Source: Enterococcaceae bacterium (lineage in GTDB: Bacteria > Bacillota > Bacilli > Lactobacillales > Enterococcaceae). From it: a stretch of 64,000 bases of DNA. The notes under the pieces were generated by a model, which saw nothing but the letters and a program-made list of their open reading frames with translations, made no database searches and was not told the origin of the DNA. The position numbers were made by a program, and so were the translations under genes. The stretch covers positions 1 to 64,000 of the forward strand of contig JALCOL010000009.1 in NCBI GenBank assembly GCA_022649665.1, given 5' to 3'. This document shows, piece after piece, positions 50,259 to 60,815 of the stretch (positions are counted from its first letter, which is position 1; the number at the start of each line of letters is the position of its first letter).

Positions 50259-50546
50259 ATGGCAAATTTTTATGATGTACATTTTCATATGAGCGACGGG
50301 AAGCAAATCATCAAACGGCAAGTTTATTCGGAAAAAGAATTCATCAAAGCTTGGGAAGATGCCTGCTTGGAAGTGCATCCGACGGAACTTGTGATCAAAG
50401 TCAATGAAGAAACGCTGATCCATGTCAATCGCAGCCACATTGTCCGGATCGATGCGGCGAAAGTCGACGGCCCGGCAGAGAAAAGACTGCGCCGGCAAGA
50501 CGAGCTGGTCAATACCGTCAAAATGCTTTCCGACATGGGCTTTTGA
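50259..50546 (+). CDS. protein of unknown function between yloC and gmk (95 residues)
   Basis: I do not recognise this family. The product begins MANFYDVHFHMSDGKQIIKR, with alternating strands (VHFHMSDGKQIIKRQVYS, ELVIKVNEETLIHVNRSHIV) around a central helix (EKEFIKAWEDACLE) and a helical tail. It occupies the position of remA in bacilli but does not resemble RemA. AAGGAGCGAG precedes the ATG. The layout suggests a small alpha/beta protein, perhaps nucleic-acid binding; function is not inferable. Confidence 0.75.
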   Translation: MANFYDVHFHMSDGKQIIKRQVYSEKEFIKAWEDACLEVHPTELVIKVNEETLIHVNRSHIVRIDAAKVDGPAEKRLRRQDELVNTVKMLSDMGF

Positions 50547-50553
50547 GAAGGAC

Positions 50554-50582
50554 TTGAAAAAAGCGGCGAAAAAGTGCAGAAT
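50554..50582 (+). promoter_or_regulatory. possible gmk promoter
   Basis: TTGAAA (50554-50559) and CAGAAT (50577-50582) are spaced by 17 bp. A closer TATAAT at 50594-50599 lacks a -35 and would start transcription inside the ribosome binding site. Confidence 0.45.
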
Positions 50583-50601
50583 AGAGGCTAGACTATAATG
50601 A

Positions 50602-51231
<630 letters not shown>

Positions 51232-51235
51232 AGAT

Positions 51236-51466
51236 ATGATGTTGCGGCCATCGATCGACTCTTTGCTGGAAAAAGTGAATTCCAAGTATTCTTTGGTGAT
51301 CCTTTCCAGCAAACGAGCCCATCAATTAGATGCAAAAGCAGAACCGGCTTTGGAAAAATATGAATCTGTCAAAGGCGTCGGCAAAGCGCTGGAAGAAATC
51401 GACGCTGGGAAATTAGTCGTCGACTTGTCTTCAGAAGAAAGCAAAGCGGCTAGTTCAAACGAATAG
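51236..51466 (+). CDS. rpoZ: RNA polymerase omega subunit
   Basis: Omega stabilises the beta-prime subunit. The 76-residue product starts [20 protein letters not shown], as in other Firmicutes. GAGGAG in the end of gmk serves as binding site; the adjacent ATG at 51239 is also possible. coaBC, which follows rpoZ in bacilli, is absent. Confidence 0.95.
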   Translation: MMLRPSIDSLLEKVNSKYSLVILSSKRAHQLDAKAEPALEKYESVKGVGKALEEIDAGKLVVDLSSEESKAASSNE

Positions 51467-51474
51467 CAGGAAAG

Positions 51475-51514
51475 AAAAAGGGGTTGAGGCATTTTTTGCC
51501 TCGACCCCTTTGAC
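51475..51514. terminator. hairpin between rpoZ and priA
   Basis: GGGGTTGAGGC (51480-51490) and GCCTCGACCCC (51498-51508) pair over 11 bp with one G-U. The A run precedes the stem and only TT follows, so as a terminator it fits the minus strand better. On the plus strand it may only modulate read-through. Confidence 0.5.
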
Positions 51515-51537
51515 CATGAAAAGAAAGGTGGAAAAAG

Positions 51538-53922
51538 ATGTACGCAGAGGTCATTGTCGATGTTCCGGCGCAGCAGACGGACCGGCCGTTCACTTATGAA
51601 GTACCGCGCGAATTTACCGGCGGGATCGAGTGCGGGATGCGGGTCATCGTTCCATTCGGGAAGCTGAAGCGCCAAGGGTTCATCATTGGTCTGACAAAAG
51701 AAGCCCCCACGTTTAAAACGCGTCCGATCGAAAAAGTTCTCGATCTTTCGCCGGTTTTGACTGAAGAGCTGCTTGCGTTGGCGGATTATATGTGCGCGCA
51801 TACGTTTGCCTTTAAGATCACTTGTTTGGAAACGATGCTTCCAGCCGCGTTCAAAGCGCGCTACGAGAAAAATATTTTGCGCAAAACGCCCGTCGCGGAA
51901 GTCGTCGACTTTTTTGAACAGGCGGAAGCGATCCCTTATGACACGGCGGAAGCGCGCGGGATGCTGCCGCAGCTTTTGGAGTGGCAAAAAAAAGGCTGGG
52001 TCGATGTCGAATATGAGGTGCAGCAAAAAGGCAAAGTCAAGACAGAACGCCTTGTGCTGCTCAAACACTCCGCGGAGGAGTACCGCGTGCTTGAAGAAAA
52101 CGTGCGGAAAAATGCGCTGCAGCAGCGGGCACTTTTAGCGCGGCTGGCTGATTCGACTGCAAAAAAAGCTATCCCGGCGAAAAAACTGATCGCTGAAGGG
52201 ATCAAAGCGGCAACGCTCCAAGCCGGCGCACAAAAAGGCTGGATCTCATTTGAAGAAGCGGAAGTCTACCGCGACCCGTATCAAGACGAAGCGACCCCTT
52301 TAGGGCAGCCGCTGACGCTCAATCCTGAACAACAAACGGCCTTCACGAAGATCGCAGCAAGCATGGAAAAAGCGGAGGAGGCGGTCTATCTGCTTGAAGG
52401 GATCACCGGCAGCGGCAAGACCGAAGTCTATCTGCAAGCGATCGCTCAAGCACTTGCAGCCGGCAAACAGGCGATCCTGCTCGTTCCGGAGATCGCACTG
52501 ACGCCGCAGATGGTCGAGCGTTTCAAACATCGTTTTGGGGAGGCGGTCGCGGTATTACATAGCGGATTGTCGCAAGGAGAAAAATATGACGAGTGGCGCA
52601 AGATCCAGCGGCAGGAAGCACAGATCGTCGTCGGAGCACGGTCCGCGATCTTCGCACCGTTTCGCGATCTCGGGCTGATCATTTTAGATGAAGAGCATGA
52701 ATCGAGCTATAAGCAGGAAGAAATGCCGCGCTATCATGCGCGCGACTTGGCGATCTGGCGCGCGAAATATCATCATTGCCCGGTCGTTCTCGGCAGCGCG
52801 ACGCCTTCATTGGAGTCGCGGGCGCGGGCTCAGAAAAATGTTTACCACTTGCTGCGTTTAACGCAGCGCGCGCAAAATGCACATTTGCCGGCGATCGGGA
52901 TCGTCGATCAGAAAAAAGAATACAACGCTGGGAATTCCAGCGAATTTTCCGAAATCCTGCGCGAAAAGATCAGCGACCGTTTGGAAAAAGGCGAGCAGAC
53001 TGTATTGCTGCTCAATCGGCGCGGTTATTCGTCGTTTATGATCTGCCGGGAATGCGGCTACGTTTTGACTTGTCCAAATTGCGACATCTCACTGACGCTT
53101 CATAAAGATATCCAACGGATGAAGTGCCACTATTGCGGTCATGAAGAACGGGTACCTGACCATTGTCCGCAATGCGGCAGCAAAAAGATCCGCTTTCGCG
53201 GCAGCGGTACGCAAAAGATCGAAGAAACACTGCATGAGATCGTGCCGGAAGCCCGCATTTTGCGGATGGATGTCGATACGACCCGCCGCAAAGGAGCACA
53301 CAAAAGGATCTTGAATGCTTTTGGGCGCGGCGACGCTGATATTCTGCTCGGGACGCAGATGATCGCTAAGGGGCTCGATTATCCGAACGTGACGCTGGTC
53401 GGCGTTTTGAATGCCGATACCGCGCTGAATCTGCCGGATTTCCGCGCTGCTGAGCGGACGTTTCAGCTGCTCTCGCAAGTCAGCGGACGAGCGGGCCGCG
53501 GAAAAAAACAAGGCGAAGTCGTGATCCAGACATTCAATCCCGAACATTACGCGATCCAGTGGGCAAAAGCGCATGATTATGAAGGTTTTTACCGCCAAGA
53601 GATGCGCTACCGCCATCTGAGCGACTATCCGCCGTTTTACTATACGATCGCGCTGACGGTCAGCCACAAAGATCCGGAACGCGCAGCGCGCAAGATTTAT
53701 CAGCTGGCGGACGGTCTTAAAAGCGTGCTCTCGCCGCAAGGAAAAGTCTTGGGACCGACACCCAAAGAAGTTTTTAAAGTAAAGCAGCGTTATTACTATC
53801 AGATTTTGATAAAATACAAACAGGAACCGCAGCTTTTGGATTGGCTCCATAAAGTATTGAATGAAAGCCAAGAAGAGCTGCGCCGCGGATTGCGGCTGTC
53901 GATCGATGTCGATCCGCTATAA
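51538..53922 (+). CDS. priA: primosomal helicase PriA
   Basis: PriA restarts stalled replication forks by loading the replicative helicase. The 794-residue product has an N-terminal DNA-binding domain, Walker A GITGSGKTEVY, DEEH box, and the eight-Cys double zinc site (CRECGYVLTCPNC and CHYCGHEE...CPQCGS). AAAGGTGG precedes the ATG. fmt follows after 15 bp; def, often between them, is absent. Confidence 0.96.
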   Translation: MYAEVIVDVPAQQTDRPFTYEVPREFTGGIECGMRVIVPFGKLKRQGFIIGLTKEAPTFKTRPIEKVLDLSPVLTEELLALADYMCAHTFAFKITCLETMLPAAFKARYEKNILRKTPVAEVVDFFEQAEAIPYDTAEARGMLPQLLEWQKKGWVDVEYEVQQKGKVKTERLVLLKHSAEEYRVLEENVRKNALQQRALLARLADSTAKKAIPAKKLIAEGIKAATLQAGAQKGWISFEEAEVYRDPYQDEATPLGQPLTLNPEQQTAFTKIAASMEKAEEAVYLLEGITGSGKTEVYLQAIAQALAAGKQAILLVPEIALTPQMVERFKHRFGEAVAVLHSGLSQGEKYDEWRKIQRQEAQIVVGARSAIFAPFRDLGLIILDEEHESSYKQEEMPRYHARDLAIWRAKYHHCPVVLGSATPSLESRARAQKNVYHLLRLTQRAQNAHLPAIGIVDQKKEYNAGNSSEFSEILREKISDRLEKGEQTVLLLNRRGYSSFMICRECGYVLTCPNCDISLTLHKDIQRMKCHYCGHEERVPDHCPQCGSKKIRFRGSGTQKIEETLHEIVPEARILRMDVDTTRRKGAHKRILNAFGRGDADILLGTQMIAKGLDYPNVTLVGVLNADTALNLPDFRAAERTFQLLSQVSGRAGRGKKQGEVVIQTFNPEHYAIQWAKAHDYEGFYRQEMRYRHLSDYPPFYYTIALTVSHKDPERAARKIYQLADGLKSVLSPQGKVLGPTPKEVFKVKQRYYYQILIKYKQEPQLLDWLHKVLNESQEELRRGLRLSIDVDPL

Positions 53923-53937
53923 TCAGGAGGAGTTAAA

Positions 53938-54879
53938 ATGACCAAAATCGTCTTTATGGGAACACCGGCATTTGCTGTCCCGATCTTGGAAGGGCTGCTG
54001 GAAAAAAATTACGAGGTTCAAGCGGTCGTGACGCAACCGGACCGCCCTGTCGGCCGTAAAAAGATCATGACCCCGCCGCCGGTCAAAGAGGCCGCCCTGA
54101 AGCACCACCTTGAAGTTTTGCAGCCGGCGAAATTGTCCGGCTCGCCCGCGGCCGCGCGGCTGCATGAATTGGCACCGGATTTGATCATCACCGCCGCGTT
54201 CGGGCAATTTTTGCCGGACAGTGTTTTGAATATTCCGCGTTACGGGGTCTTGAATGTCCACGCATCGCTTTTGCCACGTTGGCGCGGCGGAGCGCCCGTC
54301 CATTATGCATTGATCGCCGGCGACCAAAAGACTGGCGTCACCTTGATGAAAACGGTCAAAAAAATGGATGCTGGCGATATTTACGCGCAGGCCGAGCTTG
54401 CGATCACACCGAAAGACAATGTCGGCACGTTGTTTGAAAAGTTGAGCATTCTCGGGCGCGATTTGCTCTTGCGCTCATTACCGCTTTATTTGGCGGGCAA
54501 ACTGCCAGCGCGTCCGCAAGAAGAAGCACTGATCACGATCGCACCGAATATCAAACGCGAACAAGAAATTCTTGACTTTCAAAAGACGGCAAAAGAGCTG
54601 GAGAACCAAATCCGCGGAATGTGTCCGTGGCCCGTCGCTTATACGACATGGGGCGGAAAACGCCTCAAAGTCTGGCTTGCCAAAGCAGCTGCGGAAAAGA
54701 CCAGCGGCACTCCCGGCGAAGTGCTCGCCGCGGACCATCATTTAACAGTCGCTTGCGGCGGCGGGACTGTCCTTGAGCTGCTTGAAGTCCAGCCGGCTGG
54801 CAAAGGAAAAATGAGTACACAAGACTTTCTGAACGGAGTCGGCCGCAAACTTGAGGCTGGCGAGGTCTTCGGCCAATGA
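53938..54879 (+). CDS. fmt: methionyl-tRNA formyltransferase
   Basis: Fmt formylates initiator Met-tRNA using 10-formyl-tetrahydrofolate. The 313-residue product has the catalytic and folate-binding segment NVHASLLPRWRGGAPVHYAL (residues near 104-123; active-site Asn and His conserved) and the C-terminal tRNA-binding barrel. CAGGAGGAG precedes the ATG. Its stop overlaps rsmB (ATGA). Confidence 0.97.
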   Translation: MTKIVFMGTPAFAVPILEGLLEKNYEVQAVVTQPDRPVGRKKIMTPPPVKEAALKHHLEVLQPAKLSGSPAAARLHELAPDLIITAAFGQFLPDSVLNIPRYGVLNVHASLLPRWRGGAPVHYALIAGDQKTGVTLMKTVKKMDAGDIYAQAELAITPKDNVGTLFEKLSILGRDLLLRSLPLYLAGKLPARPQEEALITIAPNIKREQEILDFQKTAKELENQIRGMCPWPVAYTTWGGKRLKVWLAKAAAEKTSGTPGEVLAADHHLTVACGGGTVLELLEVQPAGKGKMSTQDFLNGVGRKLEAGEVFGQ

Positions 54880-56228
54880 AAAAAATCGAAAATACGCCCC
54901 GCTATCAAGCGGTTGAAACACTGATGCGGGTCGAAACGCAGCACAGCTATGCCAATCTTCTTTTGAATGATACTTTGAACAGCCACGGCTGGTCGGCTGC
55001 CGACCGCGGCCTGTTTACCGAGCTCGTTTACGGCACGATCGCGCGCCAGCTGACGCTTTCGTATGCAGTCGATACTTTTCTGGCAAAAAAAGCTGCTCCA
55101 TGGGTCAAGATCTTGCTGGAAACCGCTTTTTTTCAAATGGTTTATTTAGATAAAGTGCCGGATCACGCGATCATCAACGAAAGTGTCGAGATCGCTAAAG
55201 TTCGCGGCCATGCAGGGATCGCTAAATTAGTCAACGCAGTCCTGCGTAATCTTCAGCGCCGCGGGATGCCGGACTTTTCCGCGATCAGCGATCCATTGGA
55301 ACACTTGAGCATCGAAGTCAGTCTGCCGAAAGCGCTCGCCGCGCGCCTTGTTGAGCTGCGCGGGCTGGAAGGAACGAAAAAGCTGGGAGAAAGCCTGCTC
55401 GTACCGGCCCGCAGCAGTGCCCGCTTATGCGATCCGCAGCTAACGGTCGATCAGGCAGTCGATCTTTTAAATGAAGAAGGAATAAAAGCCGAAGAAAGCC
55501 GAGTCTCGCCGGTCGGGATCATTGCCCGCCGCGGCGCTTTCGCGAAAACGCGCTTGTTCCGCGAAGGGAAAATCACGATCCAAGACGAGAGCTCGATGCT
55601 TGTCGCCCCGGCGCTTCAAGTCGAACCGTCGCATCACGTCCTCGACGCTTGTGCAGCGCCTGGCGGGAAAACGACGCATATCGCGCAGTATTTGGACGCT
55701 GACAAAGGCGGAAAAGTAACCGCGCTCGATATCCACGCAAAGAAAGTCGAATTGATCCGCGAAAATGCAGCGCGGCTGCATGAGACCGCGCGCATCGAAG
55801 CGATTTGCCTTGATGCACGGCAGGCGGCGGAAAAATTCGCCCCAGCTTCGTTTGACCGGATCCTAGTTGACGCGCCTTGTTCGGGTCTGGGTTTGATGCG
55901 CCGCAAACCGGACATCAAATATCAAAAAACACCGGCAGATTTCGTAAAATTACCTAAAATTCAACGGGAAATCCTTGAAAGTGTCTGCGCATTGTTGAAA
56001 TCTTCCGGTATAATGATTTACAGCACCTGTACTATTTTACCGGAAGAAAATCAAGAAGTCGTTCGGGGATTTCTGGCAGATCATCCTGAGTTTGTCCAGA
56101 TCCCGCCTGACGTTCCGCTGGTCAAAAAATTTGTGAAAGATGGTTTTTTGACGCTTTTCCCTGACGATATGGGAACAGACGGCTTTTTTATCAGCTGTCT
56201 GCAAAAAAGAGAAAAAGCAAATCGATGA
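54876..56228 (+). CDS. rsmB: 16S rRNA (cytosine-967 C5) methyltransferase
   Basis: RsmB uses S-adenosylmethionine to methylate 16S rRNA. The 450-residue product has an N-terminal NusB-like RNA-binding domain (about 1-145) and a C-terminal Rossmann methyltransferase domain with CAAPGGKTTHIA, DAPCSGLG (catalytic Cys) and the second Cys in IYSTCTILPEEN. It starts within the fmt stop and is 9 bp before stp. Confidence 0.95.
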   Translation: MKKIENTPRYQAVETLMRVETQHSYANLLLNDTLNSHGWSAADRGLFTELVYGTIARQLTLSYAVDTFLAKKAAPWVKILLETAFFQMVYLDKVPDHAIINESVEIAKVRGHAGIAKLVNAVLRNLQRRGMPDFSAISDPLEHLSIEVSLPKALAARLVELRGLEGTKKLGESLLVPARSSARLCDPQLTVDQAVDLLNEEGIKAEESRVSPVGIIARRGAFAKTRLFREGKITIQDESSMLVAPALQVEPSHHVLDACAAPGGKTTHIAQYLDADKGGKVTALDIHAKKVELIRENAARLHETARIEAICLDARQAAEKFAPASFDRILVDAPCSGLGLMRRKPDIKYQKTPADFVKLPKIQREILESVCALLKSSGIMIYSTCTILPEENQEVVRGFLADHPEFVQIPPDVPLVKKFVKDGFLTLFPDDMGTDGFFISCLQKREKANR

Positions 56229-56237
56229 GGTGAAGGA

Positions 56238-56966
56238 ATGGACATTTATTTTCAAACAGATATTGGGCAAAGAAGACGCAATAATCAAGATTTTACCGGC
56301 AGCTTTTATAATCAGGAACAGATCCCGCTTGTGATCGTCGCTGATGGCATGGGGGGGCATAAAGCAGGCGACATCGCCAGCTCGATGCTCGTCAACGGTC
56401 TCGGCCAAAAATGGCAAGAGACGGCTTTTTCTTCAGCAGAAGAGGTCTCACAGTGGCTGATCAAAAATATCCAAGAAGCGAATGTCGCGATCTTCAACAA
56501 AGGCCAAGAAATCCCCGAATATAACGGGATGGGAAGCACGGTCGTCGCGGCCGTGATCCAACCGCGCCAATTTATTTTGGCACATGTCGGCGACAGCCGC
56601 GCGTATTTGTGGACCGGGAAAAAGCTTGATCAGCTGACAGTCGATCATTCGCTCGTCCAAGAGCTCGTCAACCAAGGCGAGATCACCCCTGAAATGGCTC
56701 AGCACCACCCGCAGAAGAACGTTGTTACGCGTTCGGTCGGGATGCCGGGAACTGTCGAAGTCGATGTCTACGACTGGAAGTGGAGCCCAAATGAAGTCTT
56801 GCTCTTGTGTTCCGACGGACTTACCAATATGGTCTCTGATCAGCGGATCGCAGAAGTTCTAGAAGGAGCCGGCGATCTTCAAGAAAAAGCAGATACTTTG
56901 ATCGAGGAAGCCAATCAAAACGGCGGCATCGATAATATCACGGTGCTGCTTGCAGCAAACACCTAG
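56238..56966 (+). CDS. stp: PP2C-type Ser/Thr phosphatase Stp (PrpC)
   Basis: This phosphatase reverses phosphorylation by the next gene's kinase. The 242-residue product carries PP2C metal-binding motifs: NNQD near the N terminus, VADGMGGH, GDSRAYLW, the CSDGLTNM segment and GGIDNITV. GAGGTGAAGG precedes the ATG. In enterococci the orthologous pair is called IreP/IreK. Confidence 0.95.
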   Translation: MDIYFQTDIGQRRRNNQDFTGSFYNQEQIPLVIVADGMGGHKAGDIASSMLVNGLGQKWQETAFSSAEEVSQWLIKNIQEANVAIFNKGQEIPEYNGMGSTVVAAVIQPRQFILAHVGDSRAYLWTGKKLDQLTVDHSLVQELVNQGEITPEMAQHHPQKNVVTRSVGMPGTVEVDVYDWKWSPNEVLLLCSDGLTNMVSDQRIAEVLEGAGDLQEKADTLIEEANQNGGIDNITVLLAANT

Positions 56967-56978
56967 GAGGGAGAAACA

Positions 56979-59180
56979 ATGATTGAAATCGGTAGTACTT
57001 TAAACGGCCGATACAAGATCTTAGGCATGATCGGCTCAGGCGGCATGGCCAATGTGTATTTGGCAGAAGATCTGATTTTGGATCGCGAAGTCGCGGTCAA
57101 AGTGCTGCGCTTCGATTTTCAAAATGATGCAGCGGCGATCCGCCGCTTCCAGCGCGAAGCCCGCGCGGCCTCCGAATTGGTGCATCCGAATATCGTGAGC
57201 GTATATGATGTCGGCGAAGAGGACGGCCTGCAGTACATCGTCATGGAATATGTCGATGGGATGGACCTGAAACGCTATTTACAGACGCATTATCCGCTGC
57301 CTTATGATGAAGTCGTCGATATCATGGAACAGATCATCTCAGCGGTCGAAGAAGCGCATGCACACCAAATCATTCACCGCGATATCAAGCCGCAGAATAT
57401 CCTGATCGATAAAAACGGCGTCGTCAAGATCACTGACTTTGGGATCGCCGTCGCATTGACGGAAACATCGATCACGCAGACCAATACGATGCTCGGCAGC
57501 GTTCACTATTTGTCGCCGGAACAGGCCCGCGGCGGTTCAGCGACACCGCAATCCGATATTTATTCGATGGGGATCGTTTTGTATGAGCTTTTGACCGGCA
57601 GTGTGCCGTTTGACGGCGAAACAGCGGTTTCGATCGCACTGAAACATTTCCAAGCGGATATGCCTTCGGTTCGCGATATCGATCCGAATATTCCGCAGCC
57701 GCTCGAAAATGTGATCTTGCATGCGACTGCAAAAGATCCGAAAGACCGCTACCCAAGCGTATCCGCGATGGGAGCTGATCTGCGGACAGCGTTAGATCCG
57801 GCGCGGGCTGACGAGCCGAAATTCATTCCGGCGTCGCAGCTTGAAAAAACGCGGCCGATCGCAGCGCTAAAAGATGAGCCGGCCGCGGAAGAGGCGCCGC
57901 CAGAGGATACGGCGAAAAAACCGCAGGAAAAGGCCAAAGCAAAACAAAAATGGTATAAAAAGAAATGGGTCTGGGCATTGATCGCAGCTCTGCTTTTATT
58001 AGTCGCCGGCGGAACAGTCTACGCATTTTCCCGCAATGACGTCGTCGTCCCGGACGTCAGCGACATGTCGACCGCTCAGGCTAAAACCATTTTGGAAGAG
58101 AAAAATTTCAAAGTCGCCGATAAAACCAAAGAAATCAAAGACGAAAAGATCGCCAGCGGCAAAGTCGTCAAAACTTCGCCGGAAGCCGGCAACAAAGTGA
58201 AAAAAGGCCGGACTGTGACGCTTTATGTCTCGATCGGCGCTGGCGAAGTCAAGATGGAGGATTACGTCGGCAAAGACTTTGACCGTGCAAAAGAAGCACT
58301 GATCGCGCTTGGCTTTAAGGAAGAGAACATCATCCAAAAAACGACGTATGATCCAAGTACGAAAAACGGCAACATCACCAAGCAAAGTCCGGCCGCCGGC
58401 AAAAAGGTCGACCCGGCAAAGCAGAAAGTGACGTTTACCGTCAGCAAAGGCAGCGAGCCGGTCACGTTGAAAGACTATACCGGGATGAGTCTGACCGAAG
58501 TCAAGAGTGCGCTGTACAGTTTGGGATTGAGCGATGATCAGATCGTCGTCACCCAGATCGAAAGCAGCGAAGCCGCTAACACCGTTGTTTCGCAAGCGCC
58601 AGTCGGCGGCACGACGATCGACCCAAGCAGCCAGACAGTCACTTTGACGGTCAGCAAAGGGCCGACAAAAGTCAGCTTGACTGACATCTCCGGCTATACG
58701 AAAGCTGAAGCCGATAAATACTTCAAAGACAATGGTCTTGTGCCGAATTATACAGAAGAATATTCGGACAGTGTGGCGGAAGGCAAAGTGATCCGGACCT
58801 CGCCGGCGAAAGGCGAATCGGTCGCGGCTGGCTCCACGGTTCAAGTCGTCCTCTCCAAAGGCAAAGAAGCGAAAAGCTCTTCGACCTCGTCTTCCGCCTC
58901 CGACACTTATACCGCTTCGGTGATCGTTACGATGCGGGAACCGGCAACTTACTCAGTCTATCTGACATATCCTGACGGAACGAAAAGCGAAGTGAAGACA
59001 CAAAATCTGACCGAAGCCAGTCCGAAATTCACAGCAACATTTGCTGTGAAAAAAGGTCAAAGCGCGGTCGCAACGGTTGAAGAAAATGGCGTAATATCAG
59101 CGAATAAAACTATAACTGAAAGTGCACCAACGTTCGACGTTGTAAAAGATTCTGGATTGCCTAGTCAATCAGGCCAATAA
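56979..59180 (+). CDS. prkC: PASTA-domain Ser/Thr protein kinase PrkC
   Basis: This membrane kinase senses cell-wall fragments or lipid II and controls growth and antibiotic tolerance. The 733-residue product has a kinase domain (about 1-270: G-loop [10 protein letters not shown]41, catalytic HRDIKPQN at 133-140, DFGIA), a basic juxtamembrane stretch, one membrane helix (about 330-350), four PASTA repeats (about 351-625), a Ser-rich linker and a C-terminal beta-rich region of about 90 residues. It is co-transcribed with stp and closed by a terminator. Confidence 0.96.
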   Translation: MIEIGSTLNGRYKILGMIGSGGMANVYLAEDLILDREVAVKVLRFDFQNDAAAIRRFQREARAASELVHPNIVSVYDVGEEDGLQYIVMEYVDGMDLKRYLQTHYPLPYDEVVDIMEQIISAVEEAHAHQIIHRDIKPQNILIDKNGVVKITDFGIAVALTETSITQTNTMLGSVHYLSPEQARGGSATPQSDIYSMGIVLYELLTGSVPFDGETAVSIALKHFQADMPSVRDIDPNIPQPLENVILHATAKDPKDRYPSVSAMGADLRTALDPARADEPKFIPASQLEKTRPIAALKDEPAAEEAPPEDTAKKPQEKAKAKQKWYKKKWVWALIAALLLLVAGGTVYAFSRNDVVVPDVSDMSTAQAKTILEEKNFKVADKTKEIKDEKIASGKVVKTSPEAGNKVKKGRTVTLYVSIGAGEVKMEDYVGKDFDRAKEALIALGFKEENIIQKTTYDPSTKNGNITKQSPAAGKKVDPAKQKVTFTVSKGSEPVTLKDYTGMSLTEVKSALYSLGLSDDQIVVTQIESSEAANTVVSQAPVGGTTIDPSSQTVTLTVSKGPTKVSLTDISGYTKAEADKYFKDNGLVPNYTEEYSDSVAEGKVIRTSPAKGESVAAGSTVQVVLSKGKEAKSSSTSSSASDTYTASVIVTMREPATYSVYLTYPDGTKSEVKTQNLTEASPKFTATFAVKKGQSAVATVEENGVISANKTITESAPTFDVVKDSGLPSQSGQ

Positions 59181-59191
59181 AAACAAATTTC

Positions 59192-59230
59192 TAAGAGCCG
59201 CAGCAATCAATCTGCTGCGGCTCTTTTTGT
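59192..59230 (+). terminator. prkC terminator
   Basis: AAGAGCCGCAGCA and TGCTGCGGCTCTT form a 13-bp perfect stem with a 7-nt loop and T tail. Confidence 0.92.
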
Positions 59231-59262
59231 GTTAAGATAAATCAAAAAGAAGGGAGCCATTT

Positions 59263-60162
59263 ATGACAATCGGACAGATCCGCAAGGCGCTGAGCGGTTT
59301 TTATTATATTTATGCTGAGGGAAAGACGTATCAAACGCGGGCACGGGGCAATTTCCGCAAAAAAAAATTGACACCATTAGTCGGCGACAAAGTAGAATTT
59401 GAAAGCACCAATGAAACGGATGGCTATATTTTGAAACTGCTGCCGCGGGAGAATCGTTTGACGCGCCCGCCGGTAGCGAATGTTGATTTGGGCGTGATCG
59501 TGATGAGTGCCGCCGAGCCTGCTTTTTCCCAGCAGCTGCTGGACCGTTTTTTAGTGCAGCTCGAGGCGCAGAAAATCAAAGGAGCGATCTATCTCAGCAA
59601 GCGTGATCTTCTGGATACTGCGCAAAAAGAAGCGCTCGCTGAAATAATGGCGGTTTATGAGCGCGTCGGCTATCCGGTGATTTCAAGCGGCGATCAAGAA
59701 GAAACAACAGCGGCATTTGCGAAGCTGTTTCGCGGCAAGTTGACGGTCTTTATCGGTCAGTCGGGCGCTGGAAAATCAACACTGTTAAATATGATCGTTC
59801 CCGAACTCGAGCTTGCGACCGGCGAGATCTCGCAAGCATTGGGACGCGGGCGCCACACGACGCGGCATGTCGAACTTTTGCCGATGTTCGGCGGACTGGT
59901 TGCGGATACTCCCGGCTTCAGTTCGCTTGAACTTGATCAAATTGAAGCGCCGCACGAGCTGGGGGATTGTTTTCCGGAGATCCGGGCAGCCGCCCCTTTC
60001 TGCAAATTCCGCGGCTGCCTTCATAGACATGAACCGGGTTGTGAAGTAAAATCAAGAGTGGAAAAAGGCCAGATCGCCTCTTCGCGGTACGAAGATTATT
60101 TGACCTTTTTGCAGGAGATCGAACAACGCAAGCCGGTCTACGGCAAGAAAAAGGAGAAATAA
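59263..60162 (+). CDS. rsgA: ribosome small subunit-dependent GTPase RsgA
   Basis: RsgA checks late 30S assembly and releases RbfA. The 299-residue product has an N-terminal OB fold, a circularly permuted GTPase domain (SKRD before GQSGAGKST near 165-173, then DTPGF) and a C-terminal zinc site (CKFRGCLHRHEPGC). GAAGGGAG precedes the ATG. rpe begins 3 bp after its stop. Confidence 0.96.
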   Translation: MTIGQIRKALSGFYYIYAEGKTYQTRARGNFRKKKLTPLVGDKVEFESTNETDGYILKLLPRENRLTRPPVANVDLGVIVMSAAEPAFSQQLLDRFLVQLEAQKIKGAIYLSKRDLLDTAQKEALAEIMAVYERVGYPVISSGDQEETTAAFAKLFRGKLTVFIGQSGAGKSTLLNMIVPELELATGEISQALGRGRHTTRHVELLPMFGGLVADTPGFSSLELDQIEAPHELGDCFPEIRAAAPFCKFRGCLHRHEPGCEVKSRVEKGQIASSRYEDYLTFLQEIEQRKPVYGKKKEK

Positions 60163-60164
60163 AA

Positions 60165-60815
60165 ATGAAAATAGCTCCCTCGATTTTGAGTGCGGACTTT
60201 GCGCATCTTGCGCGCGATATTGAAATGGTAGAAAAATTCGGTGCAGATTGGATCCATGTCGATGTGATGGACGGGCGCTTCGTCGACAATTTGACGTTCG
60301 GCCCCTTGATCGTCAAAGCGATCCGACCGGTCACGAATCTGCCGCTCGACGTCCATATGATGGTTGAACGACCGGAACAGTGGATCCCGCAATTTGCTAA
60401 AGCAGGGGCTGATTATATTACGATCCACGTGGAAGCAACACCGCATATCCACGGGGCGCTCCAGCAGATCAAGAGCTTTGGCGTCAAAAGCGGAGTCGTG
60501 ATCAATCCCGGCACGCCGGTCGCGCTGATCCGCGAAGTTCTGCCGCTTTGCGATTTGGTGTTGGTGATGAGTGTCAATCCGGGATTCGGCGGGCAAAAAT
60601 TTCTGCCGGAAGTCGTGCATAAGATCGAAGAGCTCGCAGCATACCGCCAAGAAGAGCGCGCCGACTTTTTGATCGAAGTCGATGGCGGCCTGAATGAAGA
60701 AACGGCACCGATCGTTGTGAAAGCCGGCGCGGATGTGTGTGTGGCCGGTTCGTATATTTATGGTGCCGAAGATCCGAAAGCTCGGATCGCTGCCTTGCGG
60801 GCGAGTGCGCGATGA
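60165..60815 (+). CDS. rpe: ribulose-phosphate 3-epimerase
   Basis: Rpe interconverts ribulose 5-phosphate and xylulose 5-phosphate, the partner step to RpiA. The 216-residue TIM-barrel product has the motifs APSILSADFAHL, HVDVMDGRFVDN, VMSVNPGFGGQKF and VDGGLN with metal-binding His and Asp residues. AAAAGGAGA precedes the ATG; the stop overlaps thiN. Confidence 0.97.
   Translation: MKIAPSILSADFAHLARDIEMVEKFGADWIHVDVMDGRFVDNLTFGPLIVKAIRPVTNLPLDVHMMVERPEQWIPQFAKAGADYITIHVEATPHIHGALQQIKSFGVKSGVVINPGTPVALIREVLPLCDLVLVMSVNPGFGGQKFLPEVVHKIEELAAYRQEERADFLIEVDGGLNEETAPIVVKAGADVCVAGSYIYGAEDPKARIAALRASAR

Noticed and set aside
50594-50599. Perfect TATAAT before gmk as a promoter
   Set aside because: No -35 at the right distance and the start point would fall within the ribosome binding site.
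57999-58844. Long minus-strand open frame opposite prkC
   Set aside because: It mirrors the PASTA-repeat coding sequence and has no start signals; prkC itself is unambiguous.
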